The translations under genes and the position numbers were made by a program. Positions 35,569-45,529 of a stretch of DNA of 64,000 nt are shown here, piece by piece; the first letter of the stretch is position 1, and every line of letters begins with the position of its first letter. This stretch comes from DATLSM01 sp035534175 (GTDB lineage Bacteria; Actinomycetota; Thermoleophilia; Solirubrobacterales; 70-9). The notes below the pieces were generated by a model. It was not told where the DNA came from and ran no database searches. It saw nothing but the letters and a program-made list of their open reading frames with translations. The stretch is from positions 20,138 to 84,137 of the forward strand of contig DATLSM010000083.1 in the NCBI GenBank assembly GCA_035534175.1. Direction: 5' to 3'.

Positions 35569-35586
35569 TGACTGACCAGTCAGTCA
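35569..35586. promoter_or_regulatory. Perfect palindrome upstream of etfB (TetR-type operator candidate)
   Basis: Arms TGACTGAC and GTCAGTCA are exact complements around a 2-base centre CA. It lies 33 bases upstream of the etfB start and 29 bases after the cobalamin-subunit stop codon end. Sequences of this kind (TGACnGACnnGTCnGTCA-like) are typical binding sites of TetR/AcrR regulators of acyl-CoA metabolism. No TetR gene is present in the window. Confidence 0.6.
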
Positions 35587-35614
35587 GTTTAATGATAGAT
35601 CTCGCGATGTGGCG

Positions 35615-36052
35615 CTAGGGGTGCTGTCCGTCACGCTCGTGGCGCTCCCTGGCGCCCGCGCGGATGAACTCGACGATCTCCTCGGTGCCGGCACCGGGGG
35701 TGAAGACCTCGGCCACGCCGAGCTTCTTTAACTCCGGTATGTCCTCGGCCGGAATCGTCCCCCCAACCGTGACCAGCACATCGTCCACCCCCTGCTCGGC
35801 AAGCAGCTCGACGACCCGGGGGACGAGGGTCATGTGGGCGCCGGAGAGGATCGAGAGGCCGACCGCGTCGGCGTCCTCCTGGATCACCGTCTCGGCGATC
35901 TGGGCCGGAGTCTGGTGCAGGCCGGTGTAGATCACCTCCATGCCAGCGTCGCGCAGGGCGCGGGCGATGATCTTGGCCCCCCGATCGTGCCCGTCGAGGC
36001 CGGGCTTGGCGACGACCACCCGGATCTTGCGAGCGGTGGCGGCCTCGGTCAT
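35615..36052 (-). CDS. Cobalamin-binding subunit of an acyl-CoA mutase
   Basis: Small adenosylcobalamin-binding subunit (145 residues) of a two-subunit mutase. The B12 motif DxHxxG appears as KPGLDGHDRGAKIIARALRD, followed by GLSILSGAHMTLVPRVVELL (SxL) and VGGTIPAEDIPELKKLGVAEVFTPG (GG), all intact. It lies 81 bases downstream of the catalytic subunit on the same strand. The catalytic subunit lacks such a domain, so the two should work together. Confidence 0.95.
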   Translation of the reverse strand: MTEAATARKIRVVVAKPGLDGHDRGAKIIARALRDAGMEVIYTGLHQTPAQIAETVIQEDADAVGLSILSGAHMTLVPRVVELLAEQGVDDVLVTVGGTIPAEDIPELKKLGVAEVFTPGAGTEEIVEFIRAGARERHERDGQHP

Positions 36053-36133
36053 AAATTCCGTCCTTCGCTCGTTCGCAGCCGTTCACCACCGGCGATCTTT
36101 TCCCCTTGCTCTGAGCTCATCGCCGCGGCAACC

Positions 36134-37756
36134 CTAGAACACCGGAGACTCGGCGTAGGTGCCGAAGACCTCCTGCATCGCCGCGATCATCTCCCCCTCG
36201 GTGGCCAGGGCGCGAGCCGCCACGAGGATCGAGGGCATCAGGTTCTCCTCGCTCGCCGCGGCGCGCCTGAGCTCGGTCAGGGCGCTCTCCACCGCGGCCG
36301 GGTTGCGGCGGGCGCGCGTCGCCTGCAGGCGGTCGAGCTGCTTTTGTTCCAGCCCGGGGTCGATCCGCAGAATCGGCGTCTCGCCCTCGTCGCTCTGGAC
36401 CAGGTCGTTGACCCCCACGACGATCCGGCGGCGCTCGTTCAGTTCCTGCTGGTAGGCAAAGGAGGCATCGGCGATCTCGCGCTGGGGAAAGTTCTGGCGG
36501 ATCGCCTCGACCATCCCCCCCAGCTCCTCGATCCGAGCGAAGTAGGCGTAGGCGGCGCTCTCCATCTCATCGGTCAGCCTCTCCACGAACCAGGAGCCGC
36601 CCAGCGGGTCGGCGGTATTCGTCACGCCGGACTCCAGGGCGATGATCTGTTGAGTGCGCAGAGCCACGCGCACCGCGTCCTCGGTGGGCAGCGCCAGGGC
36701 CTCGTCGAAGGAGTTGGTGTGCAGGGACTGGGTGCCCCCGAGCACCGCAGCCAGGGCCTCCAGCGAGGTCCTCACCACGTTGTTCAGCGGCTGCTGCGCG
36801 GTGAGCGAGACGCCCGCGGTCTGGGCGTGGAAGCGCAGTCGCATCGACTCCTCGCGCTTGGCACCGTAGGTGTCGCGCATCTCCCGCGCCCAGATCCGCC
36901 GCGCCGCGCGGTACTTGGCGATCTCCTCGAAGAAGTCGACGTGGGCGTTGAAGAAGAAGGACAGGCGGGGGGCGAAGTCGTCGACGTCGAGACCTCGCTC
37001 CAGCGCGGCCTCGACGTAGGTGAAGCCATCCTTCAGGGTGAAGGCCAGCTCCTGCTGGGCGGTCGAGCCCGCCTCGCGGATGTGGTAGCCGGAGATCGAG
37101 ATCGGATGCCAGCGGGGCATCTGCTCGCTGCACCACTCGATCATGTCGGTGACCAGGCGCATCGCCGGCTCGATCGGGAAGCACCACTCCTTCTGCGCGA
37201 TGTACTCCTTCAGGATGTCGGTCTGGATCGTGCCCCCCAGCTTCTCCGCCGAGACCCCCTGGCGCTCGCCGACGAGGACGTAGAAGGCCAGCGCGATCGC
37301 CGCCGGGGCGTTGATCGTCATCGAGGTGGTGACGCCCCCCAGCGGGATCCCGGCGAAGAGCGCCTCCATGTCGTCGAGGCTGTCGACGGCGACGCCCTCA
37401 CGCCCGACCTCGCCCAGGCTGCGCGGGTGATCGGAGTCATAGCCCATCAGGGTGGGCATGTCGAAAGCCGTGGAGAGCCCGGTCTGGCCCTGGTCGAGCA
37501 GGTAATGGAAGCGCTCGTTGGTCTCCTCGACGGTGCCGAAGCCGGCGAACTGGCGCATCGTCCACAGCCGCCCCCGGTACATCGAGGGGTAGGGCCCGCG
37601 GGTGAACGGGTACTCGCCCGGGTCACCGATCGTGGCGGCGGGATCCGCCGGGGCATCGGCGGCGGTGTAGAGCGGCTCGATCGGATGTCCCGAGATCGTC
37701 GAAAACTCAGCCTCGCGCTCGATGAGCTCGGGCTTTTGCCTGGGCTCCGCCGCCAT
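36134..37756 (-). CDS. Methylmalonyl-CoA mutase-type catalytic subunit (B12-dependent acyl-CoA mutase)
   Basis: TIM-barrel catalytic subunit of an adenosylcobalamin-dependent carbon-skeleton mutase, 540 residues. Family motifs are YPFTRGPYPSMYRGRLWTMRQFAGFGT, GLSTAFDMPTLMGYDSDHP, GGVTTSMTINAPA, ISISGYHIREAGSTAQQELAFTLKDG and TNTADPLGGSW. The B12 domain is encoded separately downstream. The tetrad region reads SMYRGRLW rather than TMYAFRPW of the classical large subunit, so the substrate could be methylmalonyl-CoA or another branched acyl-CoA such as isobutyryl-CoA. The associated G-protein chaperone gene is at 47740-48702. Confidence 0.9.
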   Translation of the reverse strand: MAAEPRQKPELIEREAEFSTISGHPIEPLYTAADAPADPAATIGDPGEYPFTRGPYPSMYRGRLWTMRQFAGFGTVEETNERFHYLLDQGQTGLSTAFDMPTLMGYDSDHPRSLGEVGREGVAVDSLDDMEALFAGIPLGGVTTSMTINAPAAIALAFYVLVGERQGVSAEKLGGTIQTDILKEYIAQKEWCFPIEPAMRLVTDMIEWCSEQMPRWHPISISGYHIREAGSTAQQELAFTLKDGFTYVEAALERGLDVDDFAPRLSFFFNAHVDFFEEIAKYRAARRIWAREMRDTYGAKREESMRLRFHAQTAGVSLTAQQPLNNVVRTSLEALAAVLGGTQSLHTNSFDEALALPTEDAVRVALRTQQIIALESGVTNTADPLGGSWFVERLTDEMESAAYAYFARIEELGGMVEAIRQNFPQREIADASFAYQQELNERRRIVVGVNDLVQSDEGETPILRIDPGLEQKQLDRLQATRARRNPAAVESALTELRRAAASEENLMPSILVAARALATEGEMIAAMQEVFGTYAESPVF

Positions 37757-37778
37757 CCAGGCAGTCTAGATGGGGGTC

Positions 37779-38567
37779 CTAGCCGCGGCGGATCGACAGA
37801 CGTCGGGGCGCCGGCTTGCGGCGGCTCGACAGGCGGGAGGCGCCGAAACCGGCAATCGTCGCCAGCAGGGTGAGCGCGATCGCTGCCAGGCGGCGACCGA
37901 GGCGCTCGAAGCGCATCGTCTGCCAGCCTTCCCGCCGGGCGATCTCGGCCAGGGGAGGGTCCGGGTTGACGGCAATCGGGTGGCCCACCGCGCGCAGCAT
38001 CGGTAGGTCAGAGAGGGAGTCCGAATAGGCATAGGAGATGCCCAGGTCGACGTCGTGCTCGGCGGCGAAGGTCCGCATCGCCTCGACCTTGCCCGGGCCG
38101 TAGAGGAAGGGCCCGTCAAGGCGACCGGTGAAGTTGCCCTCGGCGCTGACCTCATAGCGGGTGCCGATCCCCCCCTCCATCCCCAGCACCTGAGCCAGCG
38201 ACTCGACCACCTCATTGCCGGCGGCGCTGACGATGAAGGTCGGCCGGCCGGCGTCCTGGTGGGCGTGGACCTGCTCCAGCATCTGCGGGTAGACGCGCGG
38301 CAGGATCGCCGCCATCACCTCGGGGCTCATCCGCTCGATCGTCTTCGCCGGCACGCCGGTGATCAGATCGCGGGCGGCGCGCAGCACCTCGGCGGTCCGC
38401 TCCTCGGTGGTTCCGCGCAGGCGGTAGCGCAGGTGCTCGAGCGCCCAGCGGGCGAGCTGCCTTCGCCCGACGATCCGCTGGCGGGCGCCAACGCGGGCGA
38501 AGCGCATCCCGCTGGACCCGGCGATCAGCGTCTTGTCCAGGTCAAAAAACGCCGCGGCGCGGCTCAT
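37779..38567 (-). CDS. HAD-superfamily IB phosphatase with C-terminal membrane segment
   Basis: Phosphoserine-phosphatase-like hydrolase of 262 residues. HAD motifs: FFDLDKTLIAGSSG (nucleophile Asp and acid Asp), TFIVSAAGNEVVE (Ser), GPGKVEAMRTF (Lys) and YSDSLSDLPMLRAVGHPIAVN (acidic pair). The N-terminal ATG at 38567 is chosen because the motif follows at once; the open frame beyond it overlaps the thiolase gene. A hydrophobic helix near residue 235 (LAAIALTLLATIAGFGASRL) and a basic tail could anchor it to the membrane. Actinobacterial homologues are sometimes linked to lipid or phosphoserine metabolism; the substrate is unknown. Confidence 0.85.
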   Translation of the reverse strand: MSRAAAFFDLDKTLIAGSSGMRFARVGARQRIVGRRQLARWALEHLRYRLRGTTEERTAEVLRAARDLITGVPAKTIERMSPEVMAAILPRVYPQMLEQVHAHQDAGRPTFIVSAAGNEVVESLAQVLGMEGGIGTRYEVSAEGNFTGRLDGPFLYGPGKVEAMRTFAAEHDVDLGISYAYSDSLSDLPMLRAVGHPIAVNPDPPLAEIARREGWQTMRFERLGRRLAAIALTLLATIAGFGASRLSSRRKPAPRRLSIRRG

Positions 38568-38640
38568 CAGAAGCCGCACTCCGGCAAAAAGCGAGCATCG
38601 CGCCAAACGCGGGGAGGCCGAGCAGATTTGGGCGAACCGC

Positions 38641-39822
38641 CTACGCGCAGACCTCCAGCACGATCGCGTCTCCCTGTCCGCCGCCGGAGCAGATCGCGGC
38701 GACTCCCAGGCCCCCGCCACGGCGCCGTAGCTCGTGTACCAGGGCGCCGACGATCCGGGCGCCCGAGGCTCCGATCGGATGGCCGAGCGCGATCGCGCCG
38801 CCGTTGACGTTGACCTTTGCCTCATCCACGTCGAGCATCCGCACCGAGTTGATCGCAACCGAGGCGAAGGCCTCGTTGATCTCCCAGAGGTCGACGTCGG
38901 CGGGGGTCTTGCCGATCTTCTCCAGCGCCTGCCTGGCGGCCTTGGCCGGGGTGCGCACCAGGTAGGCAAAGTCATCGGCGACGGCTCCGTAGGAGAGAAC
39001 GCGGGCGATCGGCGCACGGCCCTGCTTCTCGGCCCACTCCTCGGAGGCGACTATCACCGCGCCGGCCCCGTCGTTGACGCCGGGGGAATTGCCCGCGGTA
39101 TGGGTGGCGTTCTCGCCGCCGACCGCCTTCAGCTTGGCCAGCACCTCGACCGTGGTGTCGGGTCGGATCGCCTCGTCGACCTCGACCATGCTCTCGCCTT
39201 TGCGTGACTTGACGGCGACGCCGACGATCTCCTCGGCCAGGCGACCGGCCTCGGTCGCCTCGGCGGCGAGCCGATGCGAGCGCTCGGCGTAGCGGTCCAT
39301 ATCGGCACGGGTGATCTCCAGCTCGTTGGAGACTTCACTCGCCTCGTTGATCATCTGCCTCTCGGTGAAGGGGTTGGTCAGGCCGTCGTGGGTCATCGAG
39401 TCGATCGCCGTGACGTCGCCCATGCGGAAACCGAAACGCGCTCCCGGCAGCAGATAGGGAGCCCGGCTCATCGACTCCATCCCCCCCGTGACCGCCACCT
39501 GGGCGTCTCCGGCGCGAATCGCCTGGTCGGCGATGCCGATCGAGCGCATGCCCGAAGCGCAGACCTTGTTCACCGTCTCGGAGGGGACCTCCTTCGGTAT
39601 GCCGCCCTTGATCTGGGCCTGGCGCGAGGGGATCTGTCCCAGGCCGGCCTGGAGCACCTGACCGAAAACGACCTGGTCGACCTGGTCGGGTTCGACGCTC
39701 GAGCGCTCGAGCGCCGCCTCGATCACATGGCCGCCAAGGTCGGTCGCCTCCAGCGAGGAGAGTGTGCCTCCCATCTTGCCAAAGGGGGTCCGGGCGGTTC
39801 CGAGGATCACTGTGCTGGGCAT
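38641..39822 (-). CDS. Acetyl-CoA acetyltransferase (thiolase)
   Basis: Condenses or cleaves acyl-CoAs, for beta-oxidation or acetoacetyl-CoA formation. In 393 residues the nucleophilic Cys lies in VNKVCASGMRSIGIADQAI, the His in GGAIALGHPIGASGARIV and the second Cys in AAICSGGGQGDAIVLE. Further markers are GGMESMSRAPYLLPG and NDGAGAVIVASEEWAE. It ends 73 bases before the HAD gene and is divergent from the aminopeptidase. The gap of about 170 bases to pepA probably holds both promoters. Confidence 0.96.
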   Translation of the reverse strand: MPSTVILGTARTPFGKMGGTLSSLEATDLGGHVIEAALERSSVEPDQVDQVVFGQVLQAGLGQIPSRQAQIKGGIPKEVPSETVNKVCASGMRSIGIADQAIRAGDAQVAVTGGMESMSRAPYLLPGARFGFRMGDVTAIDSMTHDGLTNPFTERQMINEASEVSNELEITRADMDRYAERSHRLAAEATEAGRLAEEIVGVAVKSRKGESMVEVDEAIRPDTTVEVLAKLKAVGGENATHTAGNSPGVNDGAGAVIVASEEWAEKQGRAPIARVLSYGAVADDFAYLVRTPAKAARQALEKIGKTPADVDLWEINEAFASVAINSVRMLDVDEAKVNVNGGAIALGHPIGASGARIVGALVHELRRRGGGLGVAAICSGGGQGDAIVLEVCA

Positions 39823-39991
39823 GAGGGCCTTTCTCTTAAGTGTTTATGCCGGGTCTCGGCTCGGGCGAGACGATAGCGGGAGGCTCGAACTGGTTGCGTG
39901 AGAGAGCGCATAGACTCGCCTCAGTGAGCCTGGATCGAACAAGCCTGCATCGCCGGCCTCTCGCCCGGTGAGCGAGGCGCGAACCGCCCAC

Positions 39992-41428
<1,437 letters not shown>

Positions 41429-41441
41429 CCCCAGCTCCAGC

Positions 41442-41969
41442 TCAAGCGCCGAGGATCATGGCGGTGCTGGTGCCAGAGGCCAGCAGCTTGCCGTCTGCGG
41501 CGGCGGTGAGGCTGGCCTCCGCGGTGGCCTGACGTCGACCTCGGTAGAGGACCTTCGCCTCGCACAACACGCGGCCCGTATCGCGGCTGAGCGGTCGCAC
41601 GAACTTCGCCTCGAGGCCGAGCGAGGTGTAGGCGACGCCGGCGGGCAGCGTGGTATGGACCGCGCAGCCCAGGGCGGAGTCGAGCAGGGTCGCGGCGTAG
41701 CCGCCATGGACCACGCCGATCGGGTTGTAGTGCTCCTCCCCCGGCTCTCCCTCGAACACCACGCGGCCCTCGCTCAGCTCGATCGGCCAGATCCTCATCG
41801 TCACCGCGATCGGGGGCGGGGGGAGCTCCCCGGCGAGGATCGCCTCCATGTATTCCATCCCGCTGCGCTGGGCCCCGGCGCTCGCGCTCGCCACCGGGTC
41901 CTGCCAGGTGAGGGTGCGGGTGCGCGTCGCCTCGGGGCTGGATTGCGCGAAGGCCAGCGCCGCCTCCAC
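41442..41969 (-). CDS. PaaI-type hotdog-fold thioesterase
   Basis: Probable acyl-CoA thioesterase of about 175 residues. The hotdog signature is GEEHYNPIGVVHGGYAATLLDSALGCAVHTTLP, with the helix Asp and the HGG turn. The second half repeats the strand pattern (KFVRPLSRDTGRVLCEAKV, GRRQATAEASLT). A GTG at 41969 with GGAG eight bases upstream is preferred over a GTG at 41996. The substrate is unknown; context suggests aromatic or branched acyl-CoAs. It faces an HxlR regulator across a 271-base divergent region containing two palindromes. Confidence 0.85.
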   Translation of the reverse strand: MEAALAFAQSSPEATRTRTLTWQDPVASASAGAQRSGMEYMEAILAGELPPPPIAVTMRIWPIELSEGRVVFEGEPGEEHYNPIGVVHGGYAATLLDSALGCAVHTTLPAGVAYTSLGLEAKFVRPLSRDTGRVLCEAKVLYRGRRQATAEASLTAAADGKLLASGTSTAMILGA

Positions 41970-42177
41970 CGCGCTCGCTCCGGGGCCCGGGCTCACCCGG
42001 ACCGTCGCCGGGGACGGAGCGGCGTGCGCGGCGCCGAGCGTTGATTGCCGGGGTAATGAAGGTCGGCGGTGATCTCGGCCTGGCTGATCGAGATCCGCGC
42101 TGCCTTCGGACGTTGGCGATGACTGTGCCTGCCGATCAGCCTCATCTGAGCGCCTCCATTGTTGGCTCCTCGGGCTG

Positions 42178-42194
42178 AGTTGCTTCACGCAACT
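42178..42194. promoter_or_regulatory. Palindrome 1 upstream of the HxlR gene
   Basis: Arms AGTTGC and GCAACT flank TTCAC. It resembles the second site at 42223-42237 (GTTGC/GCAAC), whose centre lies 44 bases downstream, about four helical turns, so both can be bound on one DNA face. Likely operators for the HxlR regulator. Confidence 0.55.
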
Positions 42195-42222
42195 CGGGGT
42201 TGTCCGGACCCTACCGAAGTAA

Positions 42223-42237
42223 GTTGCGTGATGCAAC
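42223..42237. promoter_or_regulatory. Palindrome 2, immediately before the HxlR start
   Basis: Arms GTTGC and GCAAC flank GTGAT, the same half-site and the same 5-base spacer as the site at 42178-42194. The site ends 3 bases before the ATG at 42241, where a bound regulator would block its own initiation. This position suggests negative autoregulation. Confidence 0.55.
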
Positions 42238-42240
42238 CTT

Positions 42241-42738
42241 ATGTGCGAATATCACATCGTGCTGCGTCACGACTACCCTGGCCAGGACTGCTCGATCGCC
42301 AAGGCCCTGGAGGTCGTCGGCGAGCGCTGGTCGCTGCTCATCGTTCGCGACGTGATGAACGGTCACCGCCGCTTCGACGAGCTGCAAAAGCAGCTGGGAA
42401 TCGCCCGCAACGTTCTCTCCGCCCGCCTGCAGCGCCTGCTCGAGGAGGACATCCTCGAGCGGCGCGCCTACCAGACGAACCCCGAGCGCCACGAGTACTT
42501 CCTCACCGAGAAGGGGCTGGACCTTTGGCCCGCGCTGGTCGCCCTTCTCTACTGGGGCGACCGCCATTCGCCCAGCCCCAACGGGCCGCCGATGCTGATC
42601 GTCCACAAGCAGTGCGGCGGCCGGGTCAGCGACCGCGGCAGCTGCGAAAGCTGTGGAAAGCTGCTGCGTGCACGCGACGCCCGAGCGCTGCCCGGGCCCG
42701 GTCTGGGCCTCATCCCCGCGCGGGTTGAGGCCGCCTGA
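42241..42738 (+). CDS. HxlR-family transcriptional regulator with C-terminal Cys motif
   Basis: Winged helix-turn-helix regulator, 165 residues. The HxlR core is DCSIAKALEVVGERWSLLIVRDVMNGHRRFDELQKQLGIARNVLSARLQRLLEEDILERR. The Cys in the N-terminal segment (YPGQDCSIAKAL) is the usual redox- or ligand-sensing position of the family. The C terminus has an additional CGG...SCESCGK cluster (four Cys in total with HKQCGG) that looks like a small zinc ribbon. Two palindromes precede it. It may control the adjacent thioesterase and/or the aldehyde dehydrogenase. Confidence 0.92.
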   Translation: MCEYHIVLRHDYPGQDCSIAKALEVVGERWSLLIVRDVMNGHRRFDELQKQLGIARNVLSARLQRLLEEDILERRAYQTNPERHEYFLTEKGLDLWPALVALLYWGDRHSPSPNGPPMLIVHKQCGGRVSDRGSCESCGKLLRARDARALPGPGLGLIPARVEAA

Positions 42739-42855
42739 GCCACACCCCGGCCGCCCGGCGGCTCCCCCGGCGGGGGCCAGCCTCGGTTTGAGCCGATCCG
42801 TGCTTGGTTTAACGTTGGTCGTGACCCAGCGATCACCCACCCCCAGGAGGCGGTA

Positions 42856-44292
42856 ATGGCGACTACGGCAGAGCTTCAGGTTCGCGACAAGATCTTCGTC
42901 GGCGCCGAGTGGGTGGACTCCACCGGGACGGAGACGATCGAGGTCATCAACTCGACCACCGAGGAGGTGATGGGGACGATCCCCGGGGGCACGGCGGAGG
43001 ACGTCGACCGGGCGGTGGAGGCGGCGCGCCAGGTCTTCGAGCCCTGGTCGCGGACAAGCCGCGAGGAGCGTGCCGGCTACCTGGCGGCGATCTCCGCCGG
43101 GCTGGGCGAGCGCGCCGAGGAGATCGCCGCGACGATCGCCCAGGAGCTTGGGATGCCGCTGAAGCTGAGCCAGATGATCCAGGCCGGCCTGCCGATCGGC
43201 CAGTTCGCGGCGATGCCGGCGCTGATGGAGGAGGTCGCCTGGGAGGAGGAGATCGGCAACTCGCGGGTGCTGCGCGAGCCGATCGGCGTGCTCGGCGCGA
43301 TCACCCCCTGGAACTATCCGCTGAACCAGATCGCCGCCAAGGTTGCGCCAGCGCTCGCCGCCGGCTGCACGGTGGTGCTCAAGCCGAGCGAGGTCGCGCC
43401 GCTAAACGCCTTCATCCTGGCCGAGGTGATCGAGGCCGTCGGACTCCCCGCCGGGGTGTTCAACCTCGTGAGTGGGACCGGCCCGCTGGTCGGCGAGGCG
43501 ATCGCCGGGCATCCCGGCGTCGACATGGTCTCCTTCACCGGCTCGACCAGGGCCGGGCGCCGGGTCAGCGAGCTGGCCTCGGCAACGGTGAAGCCGGTGG
43601 CGATGGAGCTGGGCGGCAAGTCGCCGAACGTGATTCTCGACGACGCCGACCTGGCTCGGGCGATCCCCGATGGCCTCGCCAAGTGCTTCCTTAACTCCGG
43701 CCAGACATGCAGCGCCCTGACCCGGATGCTGGTCCCGCGCGAGAAGCTGGCCGAGGTCGAGGAACTGGCGGCCAAAACGGCGGAGACCTTCACCCCCGGC
43801 GACCCGTTCGAGGATTCGACCCGGCTCGGGCCGCTGGTCTCCGAGCTGCAGCGGGAGCGGGTGCGCGGCTACATCCGCAAGGGCGAGGAGGAGGGCGCCA
43901 GGCTGCTCACCGGGGGCGCCGAGCCGCCCGAGGGACTGGATCGCGGCTACTTCGTCCGCCCCACGGTCTTCTCCGAGGTGACGCCGGAGATGACGATCGC
44001 CCAGGAGGAGATCTTCGGCCCGGTGCTGGTGATCCAGCCCTATGAGGGCGAGGAGGACGCGGTGCGGATCGCCAACGACACCGTCTACGGCTTGGCCGGG
44101 GGGGTCTGGTCGGCCGACCAGGAGCGGGCGATCGCGGTCGCCAAGCGGATCAGGACCGGGCAGGTCGAGATCAACGGCGGGGCCTTCAACCCCCTGGCGC
44201 CCTTCGGCGGCTACAAGCAGTCGGGGCACGGGCGCGAGAACGGGAGACTGGCGATCGAGGAGCTGCTCCAGGTCAAGAGCCTTCAGCTGTAG
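42856..44292 (+). CDS. Aldehyde dehydrogenase (NAD(P)-dependent)
   Basis: Oxidises an aldehyde to the acid. The 478-residue protein has the catalytic Cys in LNSGQTCSALTRMLVPR, the general-base Glu in MELGGKSPNVILDDAD, the Rossmann segment VSFTGSTRAGRRV and the PWNYPLNQIAAKVAPALAAG block. A strong AGGAGG lies before the ATG. It is 117 bases downstream of the HxlR gene, and the gap holds a GC-rich hairpin region. The substrate is unknown; the acyl-CoA dehydrogenase downstream on the same strand suggests a shared catabolic role. Confidence 0.94.
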   Translation: MATTAELQVRDKIFVGAEWVDSTGTETIEVINSTTEEVMGTIPGGTAEDVDRAVEAARQVFEPWSRTSREERAGYLAAISAGLGERAEEIAATIAQELGMPLKLSQMIQAGLPIGQFAAMPALMEEVAWEEEIGNSRVLREPIGVLGAITPWNYPLNQIAAKVAPALAAGCTVVLKPSEVAPLNAFILAEVIEAVGLPAGVFNLVSGTGPLVGEAIAGHPGVDMVSFTGSTRAGRRVSELASATVKPVAMELGGKSPNVILDDADLARAIPDGLAKCFLNSGQTCSALTRMLVPREKLAEVEELAAKTAETFTPGDPFEDSTRLGPLVSELQRERVRGYIRKGEEEGARLLTGGAEPPEGLDRGYFVRPTVFSEVTPEMTIAQEEIFGPVLVIQPYEGEEDAVRIANDTVYGLAGGVWSADQERAIAVAKRIRTGQVEINGGAFNPLAPFGGYKQSGHGRENGRLAIEELLQVKSLQL

Positions 44293-44344
44293 GCGGGGAG
44301 GGGCGACGCCACTGGCCCGCCCGGGCAGAACATAGGCTGGCGGC

Positions 44345-45490
44345 GTGGATTTCGAGCTCTCGGGCGAGCAAAAACTTCTGCGGGATACGGTGCGCGAATT
44401 CGCCCGCTCGGAGGTCGCGCCCCTCGCCGCCGAGCTGGATCGAGAGAAGCGGTTTCCCTATGAGATCGTGGCCAAGCTGGGGGAGCTTGGGCTGATGGGG
44501 ATCCCCTTCCCCCAGGAGTACGGGGGCGGCGGGGCCGACACCCTCACCTATGCCCTGGCGATCGAGGAGCTGGCGCGGGTGGACTCCTCGGTCTGCATCA
44601 CGATGGCCGCCCACACCTCGCTGGGGACGATGCCGATCTACCTCTGGGGATCCGAGGCTCAGAAGTCGGAGTGGCTGCCGCTGCTCTGCCGCGGCCAGGG
44701 GCTGGCATCGTTCGGGCTGACCGAGCCCGAGGCCGGATCGGACGCCGGGAACGTGAAGACCAGCGCCAGGCTGGAGAAGGGCGAGTGGGTGGTGAACGGG
44801 GCCAAGCAGTTCATCACCAATGCGGGAACCGAGATCTCGGCCTGCGTCTCGATCACCGCGGTGAGCGACGAGGTCAACGGGCGCCGGGAGATCTCCAACC
44901 TGATCGTTCCCAGCGGCACACCGGGGTATGAGGTCGGTGCCGCCTACCGCAAGATGGGCTGGCACGCCTCCGATACCCGACCGCTCTCCTTCGCCGATTG
45001 CCGGGTGCCGGAGTCCAGCCTCCTCGGCCGGCGCGGGGACGGCTTGAAGAACTTCCTCCAGATCCTCGACGGCGGGCGGATCGGGATCGCGGCGATGGGC
45101 GTCGGGCTGGCCCAGGGGGCGCTGGACGAGGCGATCTCCTACGCCAAGGAGCGCCGGGCCTTTGGCCAGCCGATCTCCAGTTTCCAATCGATCCAGGCAA
45201 AGATCGCCGACCTCTCGGCCCAGATCGAGGCTGCACGCCTGCTCACCTGGCGCGCCGCGTTGGAGAAGGACGCGGGCCGGCCCTTCACCCTGACCGCGGC
45301 GCAGGCCAAGCTGATCACCGGTCGCCTCGCGGTGCGCGCCACCGAGGAGGCGGTGCAGATCCACGGCGGCTACGGCTACATCGAGGAGTACCCGGTCTGC
45401 CGCTTCTACCGCGACGCCAAGATCCTGACCATCGGCGAGGGCACCGACGAGGTGCAGCAGATGGTGATCGCCCGCCAGCTGGGTTGCTGA
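44345..45490 (+). CDS. Acyl-CoA dehydrogenase
   Basis: FAD enzyme forming the 2,3-double bond of an acyl-CoA, donating electrons to ETF. Family motifs in 381 residues: FGLTEPEAGSDAGNVKTSA, VVNGAKQFITNAG, the C-terminal KLITGRLAVRATEEAVQIHGGYGYIEEYPVCRFYRDAKI with the catalytic Glu (EGTDEVQQMVIARQLGC). The GTG at 44345 gives MDFELSGEQKLLRDTVREFA. It follows the aldehyde dehydrogenase by 52 bases on the same strand. Electrons probably go to the etfBA product. Substrate chain length is not clear. Confidence 0.96.
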   Translation: MDFELSGEQKLLRDTVREFARSEVAPLAAELDREKRFPYEIVAKLGELGLMGIPFPQEYGGGGADTLTYALAIEELARVDSSVCITMAAHTSLGTMPIYLWGSEAQKSEWLPLLCRGQGLASFGLTEPEAGSDAGNVKTSARLEKGEWVVNGAKQFITNAGTEISACVSITAVSDEVNGRREISNLIVPSGTPGYEVGAAYRKMGWHASDTRPLSFADCRVPESSLLGRRGDGLKNFLQILDGGRIGIAAMGVGLAQGALDEAISYAKERRAFGQPISSFQSIQAKIADLSAQIEAARLLTWRAALEKDAGRPFTLTAAQAKLITGRLAVRATEEAVQIHGGYGYIEEYPVCRFYRDAKILTIGEGTDEVQQMVIARQLGC

Positions 45491-45529
45491 GGCCGACCCC
45501 GCCTGCGGCGCCCCGGCCCCCCGCGGCGG

